DNA from: JBBDMX01 sp038241095
GTDB taxonomy: Bacteria; Planctomycetota; Phycisphaerae; Phycisphaerales; Phycisphaeraceae
NCBI GenBank assembly: GCA_038241095.1
Contig: JBBRGB010000210.1
Coordinates: 1-6,334 of the forward strand
Reading direction: 5' to 3'
Length of the DNA stretch: 6,334 nucleotides
A program made the position numbers and the translations under genes. Positions 1 to 5,173 of this stretch are shown here, piece after piece (the first letter of the stretch is position 1; every line of letters begins with the position of its first letter). The notes below the pieces were generated by a model, which was not told the origin of the DNA, did no database searches, and saw only the letters and a program-made list of their open reading frames with translations.

Positions 1-53
1 ACTTGCTGGGCACTCCGCTCCGCACTGGCTTGCGTCGCGCGGCGTAGAAAAGG

Positions 54-102
54 CTTGAGTCTTGAGTCTTGAGTCTTGAGTCTTGAGTCCTGAGTCTTGA
101 GG
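54..102 (+). repeat. 7-bp tandem repeat, unit CTTGAGT, about seven copies
   Basis: Five perfect CTTGAGT units run from 54 to 88, followed by a CCTGAGT variant (89-95) and a CTTGAGG unit (96-102). The 7-bp period is not a multiple of three, so it would shift frame if translated, and no convincing gene crosses it. It lies about 155 bp upstream of the TMTC-like start and faces an inverted copy at 158-187. Copy number is likely to vary between strains because of slippage. No function can be assigned from the sequence. Confidence 0.93.
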
Positions 103-157
103 TTAAGAATTGAGAGGTCCCACCGCGACACTTGCGCCCAATGGCCGGTTCTGAACC

Positions 158-187
158 CTCAGGACTCAAGACTCAGGACTCAAGACT
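158..187 (-). repeat. Inverted copy of the 7-bp repeat array (hairpin arm)
   Basis: This stretch alternates CTCAGG and ACTCAAG units, the reverse complement of the array at 54-102. Bases 165-187 are the exact reverse complement of 79-101, giving a 23-bp perfect inverted repeat separated by 63 bp (102-164). A transcript or single strand through here could form a long stem. It ends 69 bp before the preferred start of the TMTC-like gene, so it may lie in that gene's leader or promoter region. It is followed by a short T run and a C run (187-200). I see no transposase or target duplication, so calling it an insertion element would be unsupported. Confidence 0.9.
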
Positions 188-256
188 TTTCCTCCCCCCC
201 GTCATGCCCGATGTATGGTGTATGCTCAATCAGCGAAAAAGGGGCGGGAAACGTTA

Positions 257-2047
257 ATGGATGGCAAAGCGACAAAACTGGCGCAGCGGGTGTATCTCCC
301 GGCCATGATGCTGGCGATGGTGGTGGTCCTGTACGCCAACGCCCTGTCGCATCCCCTTTTGCCCGAAGACCGCCTGGCGCTGGCGACCACACCCCGACTG
401 CAAAACCTCCAAGACCTGGGCCAGCTTTTCATCCTCGGCCCGGAACGTCAAGCCATGCTTGGCGACGGCCAGTATCACCCCTTGGTGCGACTCAGTTACG
501 CGATGAACGTCTTGGCCGGGAGCGGGCAACCCACACCGGGGGCCTATCGCTTGATCAATCTGTTGCTCCTGGTGGGCGTGGGTTGGCTGCTGGCGTTGTG
601 GCTGTCGCGTTACGTCGGCCTGGCGGCGGCGTGGATGGCGGCCTTCCTCGTCGTGGCGCATCCAACGCTTTACGAATCGATCAACTTGGTCGTGGGCCGG
701 TCGCAGCTCATGGCCATGCTGGGCATCCTGGGGTTTCTCTGGCTTCATCGCCGGGCCATGCTGGCGGGTCGCTGGCACTGGCGGGGTGGCATCGCGGCCC
801 TGCTGTTTGCCTGCCTGGCGGTGGGGAGTGACACGATGGGGCTGATGGTCGCGCCGTTGGCCTTGGCGCAGGCTTGGTTGCCGCGCTCCGCCGGGCGGCA
901 AACGTGGTGGCAACGCCGCGTCGGGCTGCGTGATCCCTTCGACCATCCGCCGGCGAGCGTCCATTGGCTAGCGATATTTCTTGTTCTGTCGCCCTTGGCC
1001 ATCAGCCTCGCCGGTCGCACTTTGGCGGTGGGGTGGGAAGCGCCCGGCGTCGGCACGCACAGCGACCTGACAGCCAACCCGCTTTTGGGCCTGCCGTTTG
1101 TCGAGCGTCTTGCCCCGGCCCTCAGTCGCGCCGGGTTTTACGCTTGGCAGATCGTCATGCCCGACCTGACCTTCAACCGTCTGCCGGAAAAACTCCACAA
1201 CTGGGGTAGCGCCTCAACCTTGGCGGGCATCGCGGTGCTGGTGGTCACGCCGGTTCTGCTAATCGTCGCCCTGCGTCTGCGGCACTGGCTGACGCTGGCC
1301 ATCGTGCTGGCGCTGGGCTACTACCTGCTTTGCGGCAACCTGCTCCTGCCAGCGCCGATGTACGCCTCCAATCGCTTCATGCTCCCCTTCCTGGTTGCTG
1401 CGGGGCTGTTCATCGCCTGGGGTCTGCAAATCGTGTTGGGAACCTCGGCCCGTAGGCGTGCCTTGGCTATCGTGCCCATCAGTGCCGTCATCGTGCTCAT
1501 GGGCTTTACGGTGATCTTCGCCAACGCCACCACCGGCAGTGCCGTGGCGCAGCGGGGCAACGATCTCCAAGCCCAGTTCAACAATCCCGCGGCCATGTTC
1601 CGCTTCGGCCAGGCGCTGGCCGAGGAAGTGCGATACAACGAAGCCCTGCCTTGGTTTGAGAGGGTCGTGGCGCAATGTCCCCAATGCCTTGAAGCCCGGT
1701 TGACCCTGGCGCAAACACTGGTGATGCTGGGCCGACCTGCCAAGGCCGATGACCAGTTGCAAGAGGCGCTGCGACAGGTTCCCGAGGATGTTTTCACCTT
1801 GAATCAGCGGGCGGTGCTGGCGACCAACCGCGGGGATTACGACACGGCCGAACAACTGCTGGCCAAGGCCTTGAGCCTTGAGCCGACGGATGCGACGACG
1901 CTGTTGAATCGAGCCAGGTTGTCGGTGGCGCGAAATGATCTGCCCGTGGCCGCGGCCCGGTATCAGCGTCTGTTGCGGACGCATCCGGGGCATGATCCGG
2001 GGACGGGGGAGTATGAGGCTTTGAGCCGAGATCATCAAGACAAGTAA
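257..2047 (+). CDS. TMTC-like multi-pass membrane protein with C-terminal TPRs
   Basis: Predicted 596-residue integral membrane protein. After a short basic N-terminus, a membrane helix (about 12-30) is followed by a loop with HPLLPEDR (32-39), then HPLVRLSYAMN (74-84), AHPTLYESINLVVGRS (134-149) and about ten more hydrophobic segments up to residue 422. These blocks resemble the TMTC/O-mannosyltransferase-like family, whose loop near the first helix normally carries an acidic DD pair; here it is ED. The C-terminus holds four TPRs of exactly 34 residues, each closing with a proline (P475, P509, P543, P577). Family knowledge suggests transfer of a lipid-linked sugar to exported proteins, with the TPRs binding partners; substrate and activity are inference. 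I prefer the ATG at 257 because GGGA lies 7 bases upstream and the first helix follows at once. An in-frame ATG at 215 would give 610 residues but has no ribosome site. The gene stands alone. Confidence 0.85.
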   Translation: MDGKATKLAQRVYLPAMMLAMVVVLYANALSHPLLPEDRLALATTPRLQNLQDLGQLFILGPERQAMLGDGQYHPLVRLSYAMNVLAGSGQPTPGAYRLINLLLLVGVGWLLALWLSRYVGLAAAWMAAFLVVAHPTLYESINLVVGRSQLMAMLGILGFLWLHRRAMLAGRWHWRGGIAALLFACLAVGSDTMGLMVAPLALAQAWLPRSAGRQTWWQRRVGLRDPFDHPPASVHWLAIFLVLSPLAISLAGRTLAVGWEAPGVGTHSDLTANPLLGLPFVERLAPALSRAGFYAWQIVMPDLTFNRLPEKLHNWGSASTLAGIAVLVVTPVLLIVALRLRHWLTLAIVLALGYYLLCGNLLLPAPMYASNRFMLPFLVAAGLFIAWGLQIVLGTSARRRALAIVPISAVIVLMGFTVIFANATTGSAVAQRGNDLQAQFNNPAAMFRFGQALAEEVRYNEALPWFERVVAQCPQCLEARLTLAQTLVMLGRPAKADDQLQEALRQVPEDVFTLNQRAVLATNRGDYDTAEQLLAKALSLEPTDATTLLNRARLSVARNDLPVAAARYQRLLRTHPGHDPGTGEYEALSRDHQDK

Positions 2048-2055
2048 CACGGATG
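2042..2055 (+). repeat. 14-mer shared with the tandem repeat upstream of the HD-GYP gene
   Basis: AAGTAACACGGATG occurs here and again, identically, at 3435-3448, where it leads into a four-copy 10-bp tandem array. The TAA stop codon of the TMTC-like gene (2045-2047) lies inside this copy, so the last lysine codon and stop are part of the shared word. It may be a reduced or ancestral single-unit copy of the array. Confidence 0.8.
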
Positions 2056-2123
2056 GAGGGTCTGATTTACTTCGCGTTAAAAATTGAGTCATTCAACGGC
2101 CCCGTCCTTACAACCAAGGCCAC

Positions 2124-2166
2124 AAAAAAACCGACCTGAATCGCGGGGATTCAGGTCGGAGGTTTT
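2124..2166. terminator. Bidirectional rho-independent terminator
   Basis: A perfect 12-bp stem (2131-2142 with 2148-2159, CCGACCTGAATC and its complement) closes a 5-base GCGGG loop. Seven A residues (2124-2130) precede it, forming a seven-U tail for leftward transcripts; four T residues (2163-2166) follow for rightward transcripts. It lies 83 bases past the stop of the TMTC-like gene and would also end leftward transcription from mraZ, leaving mraZ an unusually long 3' untranslated region of about 500 bases. The minus-strand signal is the stronger. Confidence 0.88.
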
Positions 2167-2331
2167 GGCAATTCAGCGAAGGACCGTCTGTTGACGCCAA
2201 CCTTGTGCCAGTTTGAGGCAAGTCGAGAAGCCCGAAAAGCCGGGGCGACCGACCACTGATGCTCTGGCGGCCCGTCATCGCCGCGTCGTCCGTGAAGCGT
2301 CGGCAAGGGGCGTGGGTTGTGTCACATGACG

Positions 2332-2342
2332 GTCTTGAGTCC
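2332..2342 (+). repeat. Dispersed GTCTTGAGTCC 11-mer
   Basis: GTCTTGAGTCC also occurs at 80-90 within the 7-bp array and at 4782-4792, and as its complement at 162-172 and 176-186. This copy stands alone in non-coding DNA downstream of mraZ. It may be a degenerate single-unit copy of the array. Confidence 0.75.
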
Positions 2343-2373
2343 TTTCATGCCTTCGCTGAATCGAGGTTACTTG

Positions 2374-2638
2374 CTTCCTTGCCCGCGCACCGCAGCAGCC
2401 CTGCATTGGTCCGCCCGCATCACACCGTCCCTGGTGTGGGTTTCCGTTCCGAACAATGGCGTGGCGGAAAATCCGCCAACTATTTTTCGCCCCTCGTCCC
2501 CCGCCCCCCCGTCAATCGCGCCGTCCCTGACGCATCGATCAACCGCTTCCTTGCTGGCGTCTTCCTTGACGCCATTTGCCGCATCCCTGCCTTTTCCAAG
2601 CCGCCCGCCATCCGGCCGCTGTGCCCGCGCCATCCTTG
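2374..2638 (-). repeat. Seven copies of a C[AGT]TCC[CT]TG 8-mer family
   Basis: The plus-strand word C-N-TCC-Y-TG occurs at 2374, 2426, 2522, 2546, 2561, 2582 and 2631. On the mraZ-sense strand this is CARGGANG. Two copies sit in hairpin loops: CACACC/GGTGTG around GTCCCT (2421-2438), and GGCGTC/GACGCC around TTCCTT (2556-2573). Spacings of 96, 24, 15 and 21 bases place five copies in one reading frame, where they encode short [GVST][KR][DE] runs. Spacing is otherwise irregular, so this is weaker evidence than a true tandem array. Confidence 0.45.
2462..2487 (+). terminator. Possible weak terminator hairpin
   Basis: A perfect 7-bp stem (TGGCGGA with TCCGCCA, 2462-2478) with an AAA loop is followed after four bases by five T residues (2483-2487). 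It would act on rightward transcripts, but no plus-strand gene is recognised just before it, so its role is unclear. Confidence 0.3.
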
Positions 2639-2671
2639 ACGAAGTCGCAACGACCGGTTCCTGGCGGCTTT

Positions 2672-3199
2672 TCAAGCCTGTTTATCCGCCGCCCCGGCAT
2701 CGCCCATCGAGGCCGATTGGGGTTTCTTCATCGCCCGTCGCGGGTTCATCAGCAACTGCGGCTTACGCTTGAGCAGTTCCGTCCGGTACGCCAGCCACGT
2801 TTCCCGATCCCGTACTTCCATGTGATCCTTGACTCCGATCAAGACCACATCGTTTTTCAGTTCCGTCATTTCCAGCAGATTCTCTGGCAGGCGAATCCGC
2901 CCTTGGCTGTCCAGTTCCGCCCGACCGCTCATGCTGTAAAGCATGCGTTCATATTCGAGTATCTCGCCGGTCTCCAACTCGCTGCGATCCAGTTCCGCGG
3001 CCCGCTGCTCGAACATCTCCTGGGTGTAAAGGCACAAGACCAGTTCATCGCTCAGGGAGACGTAAAGGGTGATTGGCCCGTTGTCGGCACCGCCGCTGCG
3101 GGCTTGTTGCTGCCGGGCCAGGAGCGTACGGATCTCCGCTGGAATCGCCACGCGATTCTTGCTGTCGATCGAATGCTCATAGGTTCCGGTGAAGACCAA
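2672..3199 (-). CDS. mraZ: Transcriptional regulator MraZ
   Basis: Predicted 175-residue DNA-binding protein of the MraZ family, which forms ring-shaped oligomers of tandem SpoVT/AbrB-like folds on the nucleoid and in characterised species represses its own promoter and the division/cell-wall (dcw) operon. The N-terminal block FTGTYEHSIDSKNRVAIPAE gives the first DxxxR motif (D12-R16). The second half repeats it in ELDSQGRIRLP (D97-R101). The chosen start is a TTG at 3199 preceded by AGGGGA with a 9-base gap, and the family block begins at once. The frame stays open to 3463, but that extension has no family similarity and crosses the control region. A basic, Ala/Lys-rich tail (about 150-175) extends beyond the usual end; E. 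coli MraZ is about 152 residues. The usual partner rsmH does not follow: the next downstream gene is convergent, so this mraZ is solitary. Confidence 0.95.
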   Translation of the reverse strand: MVFTGTYEHSIDSKNRVAIPAEIRTLLARQQQARSGGADNGPITLYVSLSDELVLCLYTQEMFEQRAAELDRSELETGEILEYERMLYSMSGRAELDSQGRIRLPENLLEMTELKNDVVLIGVKDHMEVRDRETWLAYRTELLKRKPQLLMNPRRAMKKPQSASMGDAGAADKQA

Positions 3200-3208
3200 G
3201 GTAAGTGT

Positions 3209-3214
3209 TCCCCT
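3209..3214 (-). promoter_or_regulatory. Ribosome binding site fixing the mraZ TTG start
   Basis: On the minus strand AGGGGA lies 9 bases before the TTG at 3199-3197. No ATG or GTG in the same frame fits the MraZ N-terminus, so this site is the main support for a TTG start. Confidence 0.75.
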
Positions 3215-3284
3215 GTTGGTCTTACTCTTGGGGTTATTCCCGATGCCGCAGTCGAGAAATCCCTTAAGCGATTGGCTGATAGGG

Positions 3285-3313
3285 AAAGTAACCCACTTTG
3301 CCCCACAATGCAA
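3285..3313 (-). promoter_or_regulatory. Candidate weak mraZ promoter
   Basis: On the minus strand TTGCAT (3313-3308) and TACTTT (3290-3285) are separated by exactly 17 bases. Each matches the sigma-70 hexamer at only three of six positions, so the call is weak. It gains interest because two MraZ-box units lie between the hexamers, a layout expected for autorepression. Confidence 0.3.
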
Positions 3314-3316
3314 CAC
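3287..3316 (-). promoter_or_regulatory. MraZ-box operator: 10-bp-period GTGGG repeats
   Basis: Read on the minus strand, three consecutive 10-mers start GTGTTG, GTGGGG and GTGGGT. This gives two good TGGG boxes (3305-3302 and 3295-3292) and one degenerate box (3315-3312) at 10-bp spacing. Known MraZ operators are TGGGN repeats separated by 5-base spacers upstream of mraZ, so spacing, orientation and location all match. It lies 93-117 bases upstream of the mraZ start and most likely mediates autorepression. It could also affect the divergent HD-GYP gene. Confidence 0.75.
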
Positions 3317-3328
3317 AATTAATCGCCT

Positions 3329-3337
3329 TGTGGATAA
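3329..3337 (-). promoter_or_regulatory. DnaA box (perfect TTATCCACA)
   Basis: The minus strand reads TTATCCACA, a perfect match to the high-affinity DnaA box consensus TTATNCACA. It sits 13 bases upstream of the MraZ boxes. A second identical box in the same orientation lies 81 bp away at 3410-3418. Confidence 0.7.
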
Positions 3338-3409
3338 GTTGTTGATTATCAGACCCTCGTCTCTTCTTTTTTGGCTAAAGTCACGGTCTTTTTGGGCCGA
3401 AGTGAAAAA

Positions 3410-3418
3410 TGTGGATAA
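3410..3418 (-). promoter_or_regulatory. DnaA box (perfect TTATCCACA)
   Basis: Second perfect TTATCCACA on the minus strand, in the same orientation as the box at 3329-3337. The DNA between the two is less GC-rich than the flanking genes. The site is 129 bases upstream of the HD-GYP start, so DnaA could influence either divergent gene. An additional replication-related role cannot be excluded. Confidence 0.68.
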
Positions 3419-3440
3419 ACGGTGGTTGGCTGCGAAGTAA

Positions 3441-3480
3441 CACGGATGAACACCGATGTACACAGATCAACACAGATGTG
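3441..3480 (+). repeat. Four-copy 10-bp tandem repeat (CACNGATNNA-type)
   Basis: Four adjacent 10-mers read CACGGATGAA, CACCGATGTA, CACAGATCAA and CACAGATGTG. They are preceded by AAGTAA, and the first unit with that lead-in is identical to 2042-2055 at the end of the TMTC-like gene. The array lies 68-107 bases upstream of the HD-GYP start. The 10-bp period would place each unit on the same DNA face, compatible with a protein-binding array, but similar degenerate repeats also occur as neutral intergenic cassettes in environmental genomes. Confidence 0.85.
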
Positions 3481-3534
3481 GAGCGTTTCGGGCTTGCCGT
3501 TTAGCGCCTTTTGACTTGAAAAATTATTTCCCGC

Positions 3535-3538
3535 GGAG
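3535..3538 (+). promoter_or_regulatory. Ribosome binding site fixing the GTG start of the HD-GYP gene
   Basis: GGAG lies 9 bases before the GTG at 3548. The protein's N-terminal family block starts immediately after it, which supports GTG as the start. Confidence 0.6.
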
Positions 3539-3547
3539 TTTTGCGAC

Positions 3548-4774
3548 GTGCTGAAGGTGGATTTGGTCAAGGCCCAGCCGGGGATGACCCTGGCGCTGCC
3601 GGTGACGCATCCGCGTCAGCCGGGCCACATCCTTCTTCGCATCGGCTGCGCCTTGGATCACGCCTTGATCCATCGCATGACCGATTTGGGCGTGGCCCAC
3701 ATCTGGGTGAAGTATCCCGGCTTGGAGTTTCTCAACCGTTACATCAGCCCCGATGCCCAAGCCTCCCAAGCCCGGCTCTTGGGGCAGATCGCCTCGGGCT
3801 TTGCCGCCATGCAGCGGCAATCCAACGCCCGTCTGCCTTACGAACGCTATTGCCGTGGCGTCGGCGAGTTGGTGCATGACCTGGTCTGCGACCCTCAAGC
3901 CGCGTTCTTTCTCGATGACCTAGCGAACCCCGAAACCGAAGATTTCGACTTGTTGCGGCACGCCTCGACGGTGACCTACCTCAGCGTCCTGATGGGCCTG
4001 AAACTCGAAGGCTACCTCGTCCGGCAACGTCGGCGGATCGATCCGGTTCGCGCCAAGAAAGTCACCAACCTCGGACTCGGGGCCATGCTCCACGATGTGG
4101 GCGTGATGCGTCTGCCCGCGGAAGTACGAGAACGGTATTTGAAAACAGGCGATGAGAGCGACATGGAGTGGCGTGAGCATCCCACGTTGGGTTTCCAACT
4201 GGTGCGTGAGCATGTGGAACCGAGTGCCGCCACCGTGGTGCTGAATCATCATCAGCGTTATGACGGCACGGGTTACGGCGGCTCGGCGGTGCCGGTGTTG
4301 GATGGAGAACGCATTCACGTTTTTGCCCGCGTCGTGGCCTTGGCCGATGGCTTTGATCGCCTGCGCCGGCCGCTGGGCAGGCCCGCCCGGCCGACGGTGG
4401 CGGTGCTCAACATTCTGCATCGGCCCGCGTCCATGGCGCAATTTGACCCCCAGGCCATTCTGTCGCTCTTTGCCGTTGTGCCGCCCTATCCGCCGGGGTC
4501 GCGCTTGGTGTTGAGCGATGGCAGGCCGGCGGTGTGCGTCGAACCGCACACGGGAAATCCGTGTCGTCCCACGGTGGCGATACAGGATGGCTTGCCCGAA
4601 GAATCCCCCGCCCCCGCCCCCGGGGGGCTGCCCGCGCTGGGGGAGATGCTCGATCTGCGCGAGGCGGAGGAATCGCTGCACATCGCCCAATGCGACGATC
4701 AGCCCGTGGCCGCGTTCAACTTCCCCGCCCCGGCGTTTTTACAAAACCCCCGCTTGACGCTGGCGTGCTTGTGA
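3548..4774 (+). CDS. HD-GYP-like domain protein (divergent c-di-GMP phosphodiesterase family)
   Basis: Predicted soluble 408-residue protein. Residues 1-65 match the N-terminal module common in HD-GYP proteins (VDLVKAQPGMTLALPV, then ILLRIGCALDHALIHRM and VAHIWV). The HD-GYP core follows: H138, HDVG (182-185), EHPTLGFQLV (210-219), NHHQRYDGTGYGG (233-245) and ARVVALADGFD (260-270). The end of the module, FDPQAILSLFAVVPPYPPGSRLVLSDGRPAV (two adjacent blocks, 299-329), is also typical. A Pro/Ala-rich linker and about 50 unassigned residues close the protein. The metal-ligand positions H138, H182, D183, H211, H234, H235 and D267 are kept. The signature differs: the lysine of HDIGK is valine (V186), HHE is HHQ, and GYP is GYG. 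Active members hydrolyse cyclic-di-GMP in the cytoplasm; whether this one does so or serves as a sensor or adaptor is open. It diverges from mraZ and has its own leader. Confidence 0.88.
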   Translation: MLKVDLVKAQPGMTLALPVTHPRQPGHILLRIGCALDHALIHRMTDLGVAHIWVKYPGLEFLNRYISPDAQASQARLLGQIASGFAAMQRQSNARLPYERYCRGVGELVHDLVCDPQAAFFLDDLANPETEDFDLLRHASTVTYLSVLMGLKLEGYLVRQRRRIDPVRAKKVTNLGLGAMLHDVGVMRLPAEVRERYLKTGDESDMEWREHPTLGFQLVREHVEPSAATVVLNHHQRYDGTGYGGSAVPVLDGERIHVFARVVALADGFDRLRRPLGRPARPTVAVLNILHRPASMAQFDPQAILSLFAVVPPYPPGSRLVLSDGRPAVCVEPHTGNPCRPTVAIQDGLPEESPAPAPGGLPALGEMLDLREAEESLHIAQCDDQPVAAFNFPAPAFLQNPRLTLACL

Positions 4775-4781
4775 GGAAGTT

Positions 4782-4792
4782 GTCTTGAGTCC
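4782..4792 (+). repeat. Dispersed GTCTTGAGTCC 11-mer
   Basis: Identical to 80-90 and 2332-2342. It begins 8 bases after the stop codon of the HD-GYP gene, so this copy lies in the immediate 3' trailer of that gene. Confidence 0.75.
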
Positions 4793-5091
4793 GGAAAACA
4801 ACCAAGCCCACGGCTTGCCAGGAGCTGGTTGGAGACAGTTCGGGGTATTGCCCGAGTCTTCCTGAAGCAACGGCTGACACGGAGCTTACGGAACAAGGTG
4901 AGTTCGGTTCTCCACCGGATGTTTCGGGCAAGTTGGATTCCGTGTAGGCGGATTTCCAGCAGACTTTTGCCGCATCCAAATCGGTTGACGGGCCGACGTT
5001 GCCCGGTGGCCTGCTCAACCAATACGAGTGAAAAGCCGCGTGATTCACGAGAAAATTGGGGAAGGAACGACATTTTGCACCACCGCGAGTG

Positions 5092-5157
5092 GGCCAGATC
5101 AGTCGTAGCTGATCGCGGAGACGAGCGATCGCGGGCTTATGCTCGTAGGCTCTGACC
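5092..5157. other. Compact cluster of GATC-centred hairpins
   Basis: An outer imperfect arm pair (GGCCAGA 5092-5098 with TCTGACC 5151-5157, one mismatch) encloses GATCAG/CTGATC (5097-5102, 5109-5114, six-base loop) and GATCGC/GCGATC (5111-5116, 5125-5130, eight-base loop), plus CGAGC/GCTCG (5122-5126, 5141-5145). Some pairings overlap, so they are alternatives rather than one fold. It lies 17 bases past the stop of the minus-strand gene, between two convergent genes, where a transcription-end structure is expected, but it lacks a U tail. Confidence 0.45.
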
Positions 5158-5173
5158 AAGCGGCAATGTCGCG

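Larger units (their letters stand above)
2168..2671. other. Non-coding stretch between terminator and mraZ 3' end
   Basis: About 500 bases without a convincing gene. Open frames exist on both strands, but they are rich in Pro, Ser and Arg (plus) or Gly, Asp and Arg (minus), show no recognisable domain, and overlap each other. The most plausible is a minus-strand frame starting with TTG at 2675, which overlaps the mraZ stop by four bases (TTGA) and runs to 2367. It uses many AGG and GGG codons, unlike its neighbours, so I do not call it a gene. The stretch contains an 11-mer shared with the upstream repeat array (2332-2342), several 6-7-bp hairpins and a recurring 8-mer family. It could be the remnant of a lost downstream gene or a long structured mraZ trailer. 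Confidence 0.55.
4775..5173. other. Non-coding stretch between convergent genes
   Basis: About 400 bases between the HD-GYP stop and the stop of the convergent partial gene. Frames are open on both strands (for example 4829-5155 plus, with a TTG start; 4716-5159 minus), but none has a recognisable domain, and the minus ones overlap the HD-GYP C-terminus. The stretch holds the 11-mer GTCTTGAGTCC (4782-4792), a CAAGCC/GGCTTG hairpin (4803-4817), an imperfect pairing of ACACGGA with TCCGTGT across about 60 bases (from 4876), and GATC-centred hairpins near 5092-5157. I see no T-rich intrinsic terminator. It could be a structured RNA, a degraded gene or a genomic repeat. Confidence 0.5.

Noticed and set aside
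54..187. Insertion sequence or integron attachment site
   Set aside because: Inverted arms are present but there is no transposase or integrase, no target duplication and the arms are internally tandem repeats.
97..831. Plus-strand open frame overlapping the TMTC-like gene
   Set aside because: Starts inside the 7-bp repeat, is rich in Gly/Arg/Pro and lies in another frame of a gene with clear family blocks and TPRs.
2367..2675. Minus-strand frame with TTG start overlapping the mraZ stop by four bases
   Set aside because: The overlap is suggestive of coupling, but the product is low-complexity Gly/Asp/Arg with many AGG codons and no domain; kept only as a possibility within the non-coding entry.
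3200..3463. N-terminal extension of mraZ up to an ATG at 3463
   Set aside because: The extension has no MraZ similarity, crosses the MraZ and DnaA boxes and the tandem repeat, and a TTG with a good ribosome site sits right at the family start.
3300..3480. Chromosomal replication origin
   Set aside because: Two perfect DnaA boxes are present, but no box cluster, no clear unwinding element and no dnaA/dnaN/gidA neighbours.
3441..3480. CRISPR array
   Set aside because: The unit is only 10 bp with no spacers, and no cas genes are nearby.
3511..3529. Promoter TTGACT...ATTATT for the HD-GYP gene
   Set aside because: The hexamers are only a few bases apart and no -10 lies 16-18 bases after TTGACT.
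4829..5155. Small basic protein on the plus strand between HD-GYP gene and the partial gene
   Set aside because: TTG start with poor ribosome-site spacing, composition dominated by Arg/Ser, no domain, and equally long frames on the opposite strand.
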